Shown here in pieces: positions 17,048 to 25,311 of a DNA stretch of 64,000 nucleotides. Both the position numbers and the translations under genes were made by a program. The stretch is taken from contig NZ_NIVS01000032.1 in assembly GCF_002205165.1 (NCBI RefSeq), positions 1 to 64,000 on the forward strand. The letters are read 5' to 3'. This DNA is from Stenotrophomonas maltophilia (GTDB lineage Bacteria > Pseudomonadota > Gammaproteobacteria > Xanthomonadales > Xanthomonadaceae). Numbering within the stretch: position 1 is the first letter of the stretch; each line of letters starts with the position of its first letter. The notes beneath the pieces are model-generated. The model made no database searches, was not told the DNA's origin, and saw nothing but the letters and a program-made list of their open reading frames with translations.

Positions 17048-18360
17048 GCCGCCAGACGACGTTCCGCATTCTTTCGGTGTCCGCGCTTGCGGTCGCACTC
17101 GCTGCCTGCAGCGGCAAGGCGCCCGAGCTGGAGCAGTATGGCGGCAACCCGGAGATGCCCAAGCCGCATCGCGGGTTGATGCCGGACATGACCATCGCCA
17201 AGCCGGCGCAGTGGGGCGACACGCTTCCCACCGTGCCCAAGGGCTACCGCATCTCGGCGATCGCCACCGATCTGGGCATTCCGCGGCAGACCCTGGTGCT
17301 GCCCAACGGCGACATTCTCGTGGCCGAAGGCCGCGGCGGCAGTGCGCCGAATCTCAAGCCGAAGGATGTCATCGCCGGCAAGATCAAGGCCAAGGGCAAT
17401 ACTGCGGTCAAGAGCGGCAACCGCCTGACCCTGCTGCGCGACGCCGATGGCGACGGCGTCTACGAACTGAAGACAGTGTTCGCCGACAAGCTCAACGCGC
17501 CGTACGGCCTGGCGATGATCGGCAATGCGATCTTCGTGGCCAACCAGGACGCGGTGGTGCGCTTTGATTACCAGGAAGGTCAGACCAAGGCGAGCGGGGC
17601 ACCGGTGAAGCTGACCGACCTGCCTGCGGCGATCAACCATCACTGGACCAAGGCGATGACCGCCAGCGCCGATGGCCGCTATCTCTATGTGGGCATCGGC
17701 TCCAACAGCAACATCACCGAACGTGGCATGGCGGTGGAGATCGACCGCGCGCGGATCTGGCAGATCGATGCGGTCACCGGCGCGCACAAGGATTACGCCA
17801 CCGGCATCCGCAATCCCACCGCGCTGGCGATCCAGCCGAGCACCGGCACGCTGTGGGCGGTGGTCAACGAGCGCGATGAGATCGGCCCCAACCTGGTGCC
17901 CGATTACCTCACCTCGGTGAAGGAGGGCGGCTTCTATGGCTGGCCCTACAGCTACTGGGGCAAGAACGTGGATCGCCGGGTGATGCCGCAGAACCCGGAG
18001 AAGGTCGCCTCGGCGATCGCACCGGACTATGCGCTGGGTTCGCATGTGGCGGCACTGGGGGTAGCCTTCTCGTCCCCGGTGATGGGCACGCAGTTCGCCG
18101 AGGGCGTCTTCGTCGGCGAGCACGGCAGCTGGAACCGCAATCCGCCGGTGGGCTACAAGGTCGTCTTCGTGCCCTTCAGCAACGGCCGTCCGGCCGGTGA
18201 GCCGATCGATTTCGTGAGCGGCTTCTTCGGCGAAGACGGCAAGACCCGCGGCCGCCCGGTAGGCGTCACCGTCGATCCGCGCGGCGCGCTGATCGTCGCC
18301 GACGACCTCTCCAACACGATCTGGCGGGTCACCCGGGACGGCACCGCGGCCCAGCCGTAA
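17044..18360 (+). CDS. PQQ-dependent sorbosone/sugar dehydrogenase-like lipoprotein
   Basis: 438 aa. Lipoprotein signal with lipobox LAAC (Cys22), so the enzyme is membrane-anchored in the periplasm. A six-bladed beta-propeller of the glucose/sorbosone dehydrogenase family follows: ISAIATDLGIPRQTLVLPNGDILVAEGRGG, then NRLTLLRDADGDGVYE, then PYGLAMIGN, NPTALAIQPSTGTLWAVVNERDE, and VGEHGSWNRNPPVGYKV near the end. Members oxidise sugars or their aldehydes using PQQ. Translationally coupled to the DUF2231 membrane protein (4-bp overlap). No PQQ synthesis genes lie in the window. Confidence 0.85.
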   Translation: MSRQTTFRILSVSALAVALAACSGKAPELEQYGGNPEMPKPHRGLMPDMTIAKPAQWGDTLPTVPKGYRISAIATDLGIPRQTLVLPNGDILVAEGRGGSAPNLKPKDVIAGKIKAKGNTAVKSGNRLTLLRDADGDGVYELKTVFADKLNAPYGLAMIGNAIFVANQDAVVRFDYQEGQTKASGAPVKLTDLPAAINHHWTKAMTASADGRYLYVGIGSNSNITERGMAVEIDRARIWQIDAVTGAHKDYATGIRNPTALAIQPSTGTLWAVVNERDEIGPNLVPDYLTSVKEGGFYGWPYSYWGKNVDRRVMPQNPEKVASAIAPDYALGSHVAALGVAFSSPVMGTQFAEGVFVGEHGSWNRNPPVGYKVVFVPFSNGRPAGEPIDFVSGFFGEDGKTRGRPVGVTVDPRGALIVADDLSNTIWRVTRDGTAAQP

Positions 18361-18428
18361 GGCTATTTAACGGGGACGGCTATTTAACGGGGACGGAGGG
18401 GATTAATAATCCCCTCCGTCCCCGTTAA
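18361..18428. repeat. Tandem 17-mer plus 45-bp near-perfect palindrome (REP-like element)
   Basis: A 17-bp unit (GGCTATTTAACGGGGAC) occurs twice back to back at 18361-18377 and 18378-18394. The second copy runs into a palindrome with two perfect 22-bp arms, 18384-18405 and 18407-18428, separated by one base. The arms contain GGGGACGGAGGGGATTA. It begins one base after the sorbosone dehydrogenase stop and ends 7 bp before the copA -35 box. Similar GGGGACGGAGGGG repeats are scattered in Xanthomonadaceae genomes and look like RAYT-mobilised REPs; that link is from memory. It could also act as a terminator for the upstream gene. Confidence 0.75.
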
Positions 18429-18435
18429 GAGGGGC

Positions 18436-18466
18436 TTGACCTTCCCATGATGGGAATCTTTAGGGT
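18436..18466 (+). promoter_or_regulatory. CueR-type MerR promoter of copA
   Basis: The -35 box is TTGACC (18436-18441) and the -10 box TAGGGT (18461-18466), separated by exactly 19 bp, the overlong spacer that MerR-family activators correct by bending DNA. The spacer holds a perfect palindrome, TTCCCAT-G-ATGGGAA (18442-18456). CueR is encoded two genes downstream, so copper induction of copA with CueR autoregulation is the natural reading. Confidence 0.85.
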
Positions 18467-18496
18467 GGCAGGTAACCTCACCCCAAGGACTGCCCC

Positions 18497-21037
18497 ATGT
18501 CTTCTGTTGCTTCCCGGTCCGGCGCGCCGATCAGCCGCCTGAGTCTGCCCATCGAGGGCATGACCTGCGCCTCCTGCGTAGGCCGGGTGGAGCGTGCGCT
18601 GACCGCCGTCCCCGGCGTGCAGAGCGCCTCGGTCAACCTTGCCACCGAGCGGGCCGATCTCAGCTTCATCGGCGCCCCCGACCCGCAGGCTGCGGTGCGC
18701 GCCATCGAAAGCGCGGGCTACAACGTCCGCGAAGAGACCACCGAGCTGAGCATCGAGGGGATGACGTGTGCGTCCTGCGTCGGTCGCGTGGAAAAGAGTC
18801 TTGCGCAGCTGCCGGGCGTGATCGCCGCCAGCGTCAACCTGGCCACCGAGCGGGCGCAGGTGCGCCATCTGGCCGGCACGGTGTCCGTCGCCGATCTGCA
18901 GGCCGCCGTGGAGAACGCCGGCTACACCGCGCGCCCGGTCAGCGTGAGCACGGCCGCGGCCGGTGACCAGGAGGAGGAACGCCGCGAAGGCGAAGCACGC
19001 GCGCTGCGCCGCTCCCTGCTGCTGGCGGCGCTGCTGACCCTGCCGGTGTTCATTCTGGAAATGGGCTCGCACCTCGTTCCGGCCATGCACCACTGGGTGA
19101 TGCATACCGTCGGATTGCAGACCAGCTGGTACCTGCAGTTCGCGCTGGCCACGCTGGTGCTGTTCGGGCCGGGCCTGCGCTTCTTCCGCAAGGGCGTGCC
19201 GGCACTGCTGCGCGGCGCCCCCGACATGAACTCGCTGGTCTCGCTCGGTACCGCGGCAGCCTATGGCTATTCCGTGGTCGCGACCTTCGCGCCAGGCGTA
19301 TTGCCGCCGGGCACGGCGAATGTCTACTTCGAAGCGGCGGTCGTCATCGTGACCCTGATCCTGCTTGGGCGCACGCTCGAGGCGCGGGCCAAGGGCCGCA
19401 CCTCGCAGGCGATCAAGCGGCTGGTGGGGCTGCAGGCGCGGACCGCGCGCGTGCAGCGCGGTGGTGAGACCGTCGAAGTGCCCCTTGAGCAGGTCACCTT
19501 GGGCGACATCGTGCTGGTCCGCCCCGGCGAGAAGGTGCCGGTCGATGGCGCGGTGGTGGAGGGTTCCTCCTATGTCGACGAAAGCATGATCACCGGTGAG
19601 CCGGTGCCGGTGGCCAAGGCCGTGGGCGCGGAAGTTGTGGGCGGTACGCTCAACACCACCGGTGCCTTCAGTTTCCGCGTCACCAAGGTGGGCGGGGACA
19701 CGGTGCTGGCGCAGATCATCCGTCTGGTCGAGCAGGCCCAGGGCTCCAAGCTGCCGATCCAGGCGCTGGTCGACAAGGTCACCATGTGGTTCGTGCCGGC
19801 GGTGATGGCCGCCGCTGCGCTGACCTTCCTGGTCTGGCTGGTGTTCGGCCCGGCGCCGGCGCTGACCTTTGCGCTGGTGAACGCCGTGGCAGTGCTGATC
19901 ATTGCCTGCCCCTGCGCGATGGGCCTGGCCACGCCGACCTCGATCATGGTCGGCACCGGCCGCGCGGCCGAGCTGGGCGTGCTGTTCCGCAAGGGTGAAG
20001 CGCTGCAGGCCCTGCGCGATGTGAGTGTGATCGCGCTGGACAAGACCGGCACGCTGACCAAGGGCCGCCCCGAACTGACCGACCTGGAGCCGGCCGACGG
20101 TTTCCAGGCCGATGAAGTGCTGGCGCTGGTCGCTGCGGTGGAAACCCGCTCGGAGCATCCCATCGCCGAGGCCATCGTGGCTGCCGCCAAAACGCGTGGG
20201 CTTGAACTGGCGACCCTCGAGCGCTTCGAGGCGGTGCCCGGCTTCGGTGTGTCCGCGCAGGTCGGTGGCCGCACCGTGGCCGTGGGCGCGGACCGCTACA
20301 TGACCCGGCTGGGCCTGGATGTGAGCGCCTTCCGGCCCACCGCGCAGCGGCTGGGCGAGCAGGGCAGGAGCCCGCTGTATGCCGCCATCGATGGTCGCCT
20401 GGCGGCGGTGATCGCCGTGGCCGACCCGATCAAGGAAAGCACCCCCGCGGCGATCCAGGCGCTGCACGCGTTGGGCCTGAAGGTGGCGATGATCACCGGT
20501 GACAACGCGGCCACGGCGGCCGCGATCGCGCGCCAGCTGGGCATCGATGAAGTGGCCGCCGAGGTGCTGCCCGATGGCAAGGTCGCCGCGCTCAAGCGTT
20601 TCCGCGCGGGCGGCGCGAAGGTGGCGTTCGTTGGGGACGGCATCAACGACGCACCGGCGCTGGCCGAGGCCGATGTGGGGCTGGCGATCGGCACCGGCAC
20701 GGACGTGGCAATCGAAGCCGCCGATGTGGTGCTGATGTCCGGCGATCTGCGCGGCGTGCCCAACGCGATCGCGCTGAGCCAGGCGACGATCCGCAACATC
20801 AAACAGAACCTGTTCTGGGCCTTCGCCTACAACGCGGTGCTGATTCCGGTCGCGGCGGGTCTGCTGTACCCGGTGAACGGCACGCTGCTCTCGCCGATCT
20901 TCGCCGCCGCGGCGATGGCATTGTCCAGTGTGTTCGTGCTCGGCAACGCGCTGCGGCTCAAGCGCTTCCATGCACCGATGCAGGCCGATACGCTGGGCGC
21001 CGGCGTGGAGGAAGGCGCGATGAGGACCGTACGATGA
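18497..21037 (+). CDS. copA: Cu(I)-translocating P1B-type ATPase
   Basis: 846 aa inner-membrane copper exporter. Two N-terminal HMA domains with MTCASC (Cys24/27 and Cys91/94). Eight transmembrane helices follow; the metal site CPC is at residues 471-473 ([11 protein letters not shown]). The A-domain has TGEP, the P-domain DKTGT (Asp515 phosphorylated), the N-domain SEHPIAEAI, and the hinge [10 protein letters not shown]. All catalytic motifs are present. Operon copA-cueR: the stop overlaps the cueR start by 4 bp. Expressed from the CueR-type promoter at 18436-18466. Role: Cu(I) efflux to the periplasm, supporting tolerance together with the small HMA chaperone downstream. Confidence 0.95.
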   Translation: MSSVASRSGAPISRLSLPIEGMTCASCVGRVERALTAVPGVQSASVNLATERADLSFIGAPDPQAAVRAIESAGYNVREETTELSIEGMTCASCVGRVEKSLAQLPGVIAASVNLATERAQVRHLAGTVSVADLQAAVENAGYTARPVSVSTAAAGDQEEERREGEARALRRSLLLAALLTLPVFILEMGSHLVPAMHHWVMHTVGLQTSWYLQFALATLVLFGPGLRFFRKGVPALLRGAPDMNSLVSLGTAAAYGYSVVATFAPGVLPPGTANVYFEAAVVIVTLILLGRTLEARAKGRTSQAIKRLVGLQARTARVQRGGETVEVPLEQVTLGDIVLVRPGEKVPVDGAVVEGSSYVDESMITGEPVPVAKAVGAEVVGGTLNTTGAFSFRVTKVGGDTVLAQIIRLVEQAQGSKLPIQALVDKVTMWFVPAVMAAAALTFLVWLVFGPAPALTFALVNAVAVLIIACPCAMGLATPTSIMVGTGRAAELGVLFRKGEALQALRDVSVIALDKTGTLTKGRPELTDLEPADGFQADEVLALVAAVETRSEHPIAEAIVAAAKTRGLELATLERFEAVPGFGVSAQVGGRTVAVGADRYMTRLGLDVSAFRPTAQRLGEQGRSPLYAAIDGRLAAVIAVADPIKESTPAAIQALHALGLKVAMITGDNAATAAAIARQLGIDEVAAEVLPDGKVAALKRFRAGGAKVAFVGDGINDAPALAEADVGLAIGTGTDVAIEAADVVLMSGDLRGVPNAIALSQATIRNIKQNLFWAFAYNAVLIPVAAGLLYPVNGTLLSPIFAAAAMALSSVFVLGNALRLKRFHAPMQADTLGAGVEEGAMRTVR

Positions 21038-21534
21038 ACATTGGTGAAGCCGCGACGTTCTCGGGTGTGTCGGCGAAGATGATCCGCTACTACGAGCAGA
21101 TCGGCCTGATCCCCCCGGCCGCGCGCTCGGAGGCCGGCTACCGGCATTACAGCCCGCAGGACGCGCACAGCCTGCGCTTCATCCGCCGCGCGCGTGATCT
21201 CGGCTTTTCCGTCGAACAGATCGGCGAACTGCTGGTGCTGTGGCAGGACCGCGAGCGTGCCAGTGCCGACGTCAAGGCGGTGGCGCTGTCGCACGTGGGT
21301 GGGTTGAAGGCGAAGATCGCCGAGCTGCAGGCGATGGTGCAGACGCTGGAGCATCTGGCCGCGCACTGCCACGGCAACGACCGGCCGGATTGCCCGATCA
21401 TCGCCGACCTGGCCCAGCCCGTGGCCGCACCGGCGGAGACCGCTGCGGCCACGAAGCCCCGCAAGACGCCGCTGTTCGGGGCCGATACGCCGGTGTCCTC
21501 GCGCGGGCGCGCGCCCGGCAAGCCACGGTCCTGA
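21034..21534 (+). CDS. cueR: Copper-responsive MerR-family activator CueR
   Basis: 166 aa. MerR HTH at residues 1-70 ([25 protein letters not shown], then EAGYRHYS) and a dimerisation helix. The metal loop is CHGNDRPDC with Cys112 and Cys120, the same numbers as Escherichia coli CueR; Ser77, typical of sensors for monovalent ions, is also kept. Unusual: a tail of about 35 extra residues after the metal loop, rich in Ala, Pro, Arg and Lys. It should bind the copA promoter and perhaps the weaker site before the copZ-like gene. Overlaps copA by 4 bp. Confidence 0.92.
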   Translation: MNIGEAATFSGVSAKMIRYYEQIGLIPPAARSEAGYRHYSPQDAHSLRFIRRARDLGFSVEQIGELLVLWQDRERASADVKAVALSHVGGLKAKIAELQAMVQTLEHLAAHCHGNDRPDCPIIADLAQPVAAPAETAAATKPRKTPLFGADTPVSSRGRAPGKPRS

Positions 21535-21563
21535 TCGACCCGGCGGCGCACCACAACAAGGGC

Positions 21564-21594
21564 TTGACCTTGCCACGTTGTCATCCCTGACAGT
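21564..21594 (+). promoter_or_regulatory. Degenerate CueR-like promoter before the copZ-like gene
   Basis: CTTGACCTTGCCA (21563-21575) closely resembles the left half of the copA promoter, with TTGACC as the -35 box. The right half is degenerate (TGTCATCCC) and the expected -10 at 19-bp spacing (GACAGT) is weak. It may be a low-affinity CueR target or a decayed site. Confidence 0.45.
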
Positions 21595-21623
21595 GGGCTT
21601 ACACCCACCACGGCGAGGTCGCC

Positions 21624-21818
21624 ATGCATCGTTTCAGCATCCCCACCATGACCTGCGGCGGCTGCGCGCGCTCGGTCACCAAGGCCCTGCAGAGCGTCGA
21701 TCCGGACGCGCGCATCGAGACCGATCCGCCGGCGCGCGAAGTGCGTGTGGGCAGCGCCCACGGGCCGGAGGCGTTTCTTGCCGCACTGGCCGAGGCCGGA
21801 TTTCCCGCAACGCGTTGA
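21624..21818 (+). CDS. Small HMA-domain copper chaperone (CopZ-like)
   Basis: 64 aa, a single ferredoxin-like HMA domain. The Cu(I) site is MTCGGC at residues 9-14 (PTMTCGGCARSVTKAL), with the usual second hydrophobic half ending LAEAGF. Good ribosome site (GAGG). It lies 89 bp after cueR. CopZ-type proteins pass Cu(I) to the CopA N-terminal domains or to CueR, consistent with this location. Confidence 0.88.
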   Translation: MHRFSIPTMTCGGCARSVTKALQSVDPDARIETDPPAREVRVGSAHGPEAFLAALAEAGFPATR

Positions 21819-22033
21819 GCACGCGATCCTGCATGCCTGCCCAGAGGGCCACCCATGTGCACCAGGCATTTTCTGACGATTCTGCCGTCGCTGGTGGCTG
21901 CGGTGACGGCACCGCACGCAGCAGCGGCAGTAGTTTTACTGAGACCGCCCACGCAGATGTTCGCTGGTGTGCCGGACCGGCCACGGCGAGGATCAGTCTC
22001 CCAAGGCCTCCCTGGCCACTCGGAGCTGACACC
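21819..22033 (+). other. 215-bp gap with an out-of-frame signal-peptide-like ORF
   Basis: Between the copZ-like and DUF1254 genes. An open frame from ATG 21855 encodes a good signal peptide (MCTRHFLTILPSLVAAVTAP, then an Ala-rich cleavage region) but then runs into Arg/Pro-rich, non-protein-like sequence and stops at 22073. It is in a different frame from the DUF1254 gene. It may be a relic of an exported N-terminus, or chance. Confidence 0.3.
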
Positions 22034-23440
22034 ATGCACAACGTCGCGCACACGTCCACGCAGGTCGAGATAGCGGGTCCGGTCAAGGGGACCCGGCTGA
22101 CTGAAGCGTATGTGCGGATGGTCGCACGCAACGCCTATTTCTGGGCGTGGCCGATGGTCAACATCTACAACCGGCGGCTGAAGTTCAAGGATCTGCCCGA
22201 GCCGGGCCTGATGGGTGGCTTCGTGCCGGTGGCGCCACTGAATCATGTGTGCATGCTCAGCGATTACATTGGTCCGCAGGAGCGGATGGTGGCGTGCCCC
22301 AACCAGGACGTGGTCTACGGTGCCGGCAGCATCGGCCTGGATGTGGAGCCGGTGGTCCTGCAGGTGCCGGATTTCGGCGAGCGCTTCTGGGTCTACCAGG
22401 TGGTCGACCTGCGCAGCGACAGCTTCGCCGATATCGGCAAGATGTACGGTACGGCACCTGGCTTCTACCTGCTGGTGGGCCCGGACTGGCACGGCGACGT
22501 TCCCGCCGGCATCACCCGGGTGTTCCGTTCCAGCAGCAAGACCGGTTTCGTCATTCCGCGCGTGTTCCTGGACGATACCCCGCAGGACCGGCAAGCGATC
22601 CTGCCGCTGATCAACCAGATCGACATGTATCCCTTGTCGGCCTTCGACGGCACGCCCAAGCAGCGCGATTGGGCCCGGGTGGCCAGGTTCCCGGCGGACG
22701 AGAGCCAGGGCAACAGCGGCGGCGAAGCGCAATGGGTCATCCCTGCCACCTTCGTCGATGAGCTTCCGCTGGTGCTGGACGATGCCAGCCCATTGCCGGG
22801 TGAGCAGGCCCTGTATGCCGAGCTGCGGGCAGTGGTCGAGGCAGCACGCCAGAACCCCGAGCTCAAGCGTGCGATGACCGATGAAGTGGGCAAGGCCGAA
22901 GAAGACCTGGTCGGTCCGCTGCTGCAATTCCGCAACTACGGCCTGCCGCTGCCGCACCACTGGACCACGCAGCGCAATGGTGCGGCGTTCGGCACGGATT
23001 ACTACACCCGCACCGCCGTGGCCAAATCCAATATCTTCGTGAACAAGCCGAACGAGACGAAGTACTTCTATCAGGACCTCGATGATGCCGGGCAGCGGCT
23101 GGAGGGATCCAGCCGCTACACGGTGACCTTCCCGGCCGGGCAGCTGCCGCCGGTGCAGGGCTTCTGGTCGCTGACGCTCTACAACCAGCATCACTTCTTT
23201 TCGCCCAACGCGATCGAGCGCTATTCGGTCGGGACCAAGAACAAGACCTTGATCGCCAATCCCGACGGCTCGCTGACGATCTACGTGCAGGCCGACGCAC
23301 CCAGTGATCCCGTGCAGAAGGCGAACTGGCTGCCGGCACCCGAAGGCGAAGCGTTTTCGCTGTACATCCGTGCCTATTGGCCGCAGCCCGCGGTGACCGA
23401 CGGCAGCTGGACGCCACCGCCGGTACGGGTCGCGGGTTGA
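22034..23440 (+). CDS. DUF1254/DUF1214 domain protein
   Basis: 468 aa. Start ATG 22034 is supported by GGAG 8 nt upstream. DUF1254 occupies about residues 20-150 (AYVRMVARNAYFWAWPMVNIYNRR, MVACPNQDVVYGAGSIGLD), and DUF1214 about 320-460 (GFWSLTLYNQHHFFSPNAIERYSVG, then DGSLTIYVQAD). The family is widespread, of unknown biochemical role, and usually carries a signal peptide. This copy has none from the chosen start, although a signal-like peptide lies upstream in another frame. No operon partner is evident. Confidence 0.82.
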   Translation: MHNVAHTSTQVEIAGPVKGTRLTEAYVRMVARNAYFWAWPMVNIYNRRLKFKDLPEPGLMGGFVPVAPLNHVCMLSDYIGPQERMVACPNQDVVYGAGSIGLDVEPVVLQVPDFGERFWVYQVVDLRSDSFADIGKMYGTAPGFYLLVGPDWHGDVPAGITRVFRSSSKTGFVIPRVFLDDTPQDRQAILPLINQIDMYPLSAFDGTPKQRDWARVARFPADESQGNSGGEAQWVIPATFVDELPLVLDDASPLPGEQALYAELRAVVEAARQNPELKRAMTDEVGKAEEDLVGPLLQFRNYGLPLPHHWTTQRNGAAFGTDYYTRTAVAKSNIFVNKPNETKYFYQDLDDAGQRLEGSSRYTVTFPAGQLPPVQGFWSLTLYNQHHFFSPNAIERYSVGTKNKTLIANPDGSLTIYVQADAPSDPVQKANWLPAPEGEAFSLYIRAYWPQPAVTDGSWTPPPVRVAG

Positions 23441-23457
23441 CCCCGGCGCGGGGCGGG

Positions 23458-24147
23458 TCAGTTCTTGTTGGAGGCCAGCGTCCGCACCAGCACCGCCGCG
23501 GCCTCTGAAGAGGACGCCGGATTCTGGCCCGTGATCAGCAAGCCATCGCTGACCACGTACGAGCCCCAGTCCGGTCCCTTGGAGTAGTGGCCGCCCGCGG
23601 CCTTGAGCATGTCCTCCACCAGGAACGGCACTACCTCGGTCAGGCCGACGGCGTCTTCTTCAGTATTGGTGAAGCCGGTGACCTTCCTGCCCTGCACCAG
23701 CGGGGCGCCCTCGGCCGTCTTGACGTCACGCAGCACGCCCGGCGCGTGGCAGACCAGGGCCACCGGCTTGCCGGCGGTGATGAAGGCTTCGATCAGCGCG
23801 ATGGAATGCGTGTCTTCGGCCAGGTCCCACAGCGGGCCGTGGCCGCCGGGATAGAACACGGTATCGAAGTCGGCCTGCGAAACGCTGTCCAGCCGCACGG
23901 TGTTGGCCAGCTGCGCGTTGGCCTCCGCGTCCGCTTCGAAGCGGCGGGTGGCGTCGGTCTTGAAGTCGGGTTCGTTGCTCTTGGGATCCAGTGGCGGCTG
24001 CCCGCCCTTGGGCGAGGCCAGTACGATCTCGGCGCCCGCATCCTTGAAGGTGTAGTAGGGCGCGGCCAGCTCTTCCAGCCAGAAGCCGGTCTTCTTGCCA
24101 GTGCTGCCGAGCTGGTCGTGGGAGGTCAGAACGATGAGGACTTTCAT
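23458..24147 (-). CDS. DJ-1/PfpI family protein, Hsp31-like glyoxalase/chaperone type
   Basis: 229 aa, class I glutamine-amidotransferase-like fold. The predicted active site is Glu26 (WLEELAAPYY), Cys133 and His134 in ALVCHAPGVL, the nucleophile elbow. Relatives are Hsp31-like glyoxalase III or deglycase enzymes acting on methylglyoxal. Start ATG 24147 has GGAG. A NemR-type operator lies 30 bp upstream (24177-24193), identical to the one before the neighbouring nemR-like gene, so induction by reactive electrophiles is likely. Confidence 0.88.
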   Translation of the reverse strand: MKVLIVLTSHDQLGSTGKKTGFWLEELAAPYYTFKDAGAEIVLASPKGGQPPLDPKSNEPDFKTDATRRFEADAEANAQLANTVRLDSVSQADFDTVFYPGGHGPLWDLAEDTHSIALIEAFITAGKPVALVCHAPGVLRDVKTAEGAPLVQGRKVTGFTNTEEDAVGLTEVVPFLVEDMLKAAGGHYSKGPDWGSYVVSDGLLITGQNPASSSEAAAVLVRTLASNKN

Positions 24148-24176
24148 GGGAGACTCCAGAGGGTGGGGATTAACAG

Positions 24177-24193
24177 TAGACCGGTCGTCTAGT
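24177..24193. promoter_or_regulatory. NemR-type operator, copy 1
   Basis: TAGAC-CGGTC-GTCTA (24177-24191) plus GT, a dyad with perfect 5-bp arms, 30 bp upstream of the DJ-1/PfpI gene. The same 17 bases recur at 24874-24890 before the regulator gene. Two identical copies flanking one TetR-type gene strongly suggest its operator. Confidence 0.8.
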
Positions 24194-24246
24194 AACGGGC
24201 CGTGAAAAAGGCACGCCGGGCTGGCGTGCCGGTGGTCTTCCGCGCG

Positions 24247-24852
24247 TCAGCGCGAAGCGTGGAGCAACTGCCGGGTGGTATGCAGCGCCGTGTCGAAGGG
24301 CTGGGCGTTGCGCACGATCTTGACCATGATGCTGGCGCCCAGCCAAAGCTGATACAGGCTCTGCGCGAGTGCTTCCGCCGTGCCGGCGAACGAGAGCGAG
24401 CGATCCTCGGCGCCGGCCTGCAACGCCCGCGCAAGGCGATCGATGATCCCGGCGGTGCCGTGCTTCAACGCGGCGCGCATGCTGGCCGACAGATCCGCCA
24501 CCTCCGCGCCCAGCTTCACCGCCAGGCACTTGCCCTGACAGTCCTCGAACGACTGGCTCTCCTGCCAGGCGCTGAAGTAGGCGTCCAACTGCTGCGCCTT
24601 GGTCTGGCCGGGCTGGCGGAAGAGGCGGTCCATGTCGGCGAGATAGGCGGTGAAGTAGTCCGCCAGCAGCGCTTCGCCGAAGGCTTCCTTGGAGGCGAAG
24701 TAGTGGTAGAACGAGCCCTTGGGCACGCCCGCCGCGGTCAGCACCTCGTTCAGGCCCACCGCCGAAAAGCCCTTCGCGCCCATGATCCGCTGGCCCGTGA
24801 CCAGGATGGTGTCGCGGACATCGGTGCTCGAAGAGGTGGTGGCCGTGTTCAT
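24247..24852 (-). CDS. nemR: TetR-family electrophile sensor, NemR orthologue
   Basis: 201 aa from ATG 24852 (a GTG at 24861 is an alternative). TetR HTH at residues 12-58 (EVLTAAGVPKGSFYHYFASKEAFGEALL). The C-terminal domain follows E. coli NemR closely: CLAVKLGAEVADLSASMR, then LYQLWLGASIMVKI. Cys109 and Lys178 correspond to the NemR Cys106-Lys175 redox switch; an additional Cys105 is close by. NemR represses genes for detoxifying methylglyoxal, quinones and hypochlorite. Here it probably controls itself and the adjacent DJ-1/PfpI gene through twin operators. Confidence 0.85.
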   Translation of the reverse strand: MNTATTSSSTDVRDTILVTGQRIMGAKGFSAVGLNEVLTAAGVPKGSFYHYFASKEAFGEALLADYFTAYLADMDRLFRQPGQTKAQQLDAYFSAWQESQSFEDCQGKCLAVKLGAEVADLSASMRAALKHGTAGIIDRLARALQAGAEDRSLSFAGTAEALAQSLYQLWLGASIMVKIVRNAQPFDTALHTTRQLLHASR

Positions 24853-24873
24853 GCGACGCACTCTACGCCGAAT

Positions 24874-24890
24874 TAGACCGGTCGTCTAGT
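24874..24890. promoter_or_regulatory. NemR-type operator, copy 2
   Basis: Seventeen bases identical to 24177-24193, starting 21 bp upstream of the nemR ATG. This position fits autorepression. Confidence 0.8.
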
Positions 24891-24981
24891 CGGACGGGCG
24901 TTGGATTCATCGGCAGCCGCCCAGCGGCCCGGCGCCACCGGGTCCAGGCGCAGGCTGTCGGCCAACGGCGCAGGATCAGGG

Positions 24982-24987
24982 TATATT
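24982..24987 (+). promoter_or_regulatory. Probable -10 box for the small hypothetical gene
   Basis: TATATT stands 35 bp before ATG 25023. A clear -35 was not found. Confidence 0.35.
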
Positions 24988-25022
24988 CCCCGGCCCCTTT
25001 CACCGCCAGATCCCGAACCGCC

Positions 25023-25292
25023 ATGAGCACGACCCGGAAACACTACAAGCACCCCGCGGAATCCGAGATCGGCAACGGCACCATTTACCTCGAAGCGCAG
25101 GGCGATGTGATTGTCCGGCAGGTCGAGAGCTACCGCAGCGTGCTGGTCTGGGCCGACACGTCGGGGCAGGCCGACGAGCGCTTCCCGCTGTCCGATCAGC
25201 CGCTGTCCTGGCTGGATCTGGATTCGGATGACGCCATCACCGCCAGCCAGTTTGAAGCGGTCTGGAAACAGGCCAAAGCCGTTTCCGGCTGA
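25023..25292 (+). CDS. Small hypothetical protein
   Basis: 89 aa, acidic toward the C-terminus, with no signal peptide or membrane segment. The middle is beta-like (NGTIYLEAQGDVIVRQVESY) and the end contains LDLDSDDAITASQFEAVWKQA, vaguely like an EF-hand turn but lacking the full calcium loop. The composition looks like a real protein, and a -10-like TATATT lies upstream. I do not recognise the family. It faces the MocR gene tail to tail. Confidence 0.65.
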   Translation: MSTTRKHYKHPAESEIGNGTIYLEAQGDVIVRQVESYRSVLVWADTSGQADERFPLSDQPLSWLDLDSDDAITASQFEAVWKQAKAVSG

Positions 25293-25311
25293 GCGGGCCG
25301 CAAGGCTGGCG

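Noticed and set aside
18361..18428. Insertion-sequence terminal repeat
   Set aside because: No transposase gene or second terminal repeat flanks it. A non-autonomous REP is the simpler explanation.
18425..20971. 848-codon open frame antisense to copA
   Set aside because: copA has every catalytic motif on the + strand. The antisense frame is His/Arg/Gln-rich without any domain, as expected from codon bias in GC-rich DNA.
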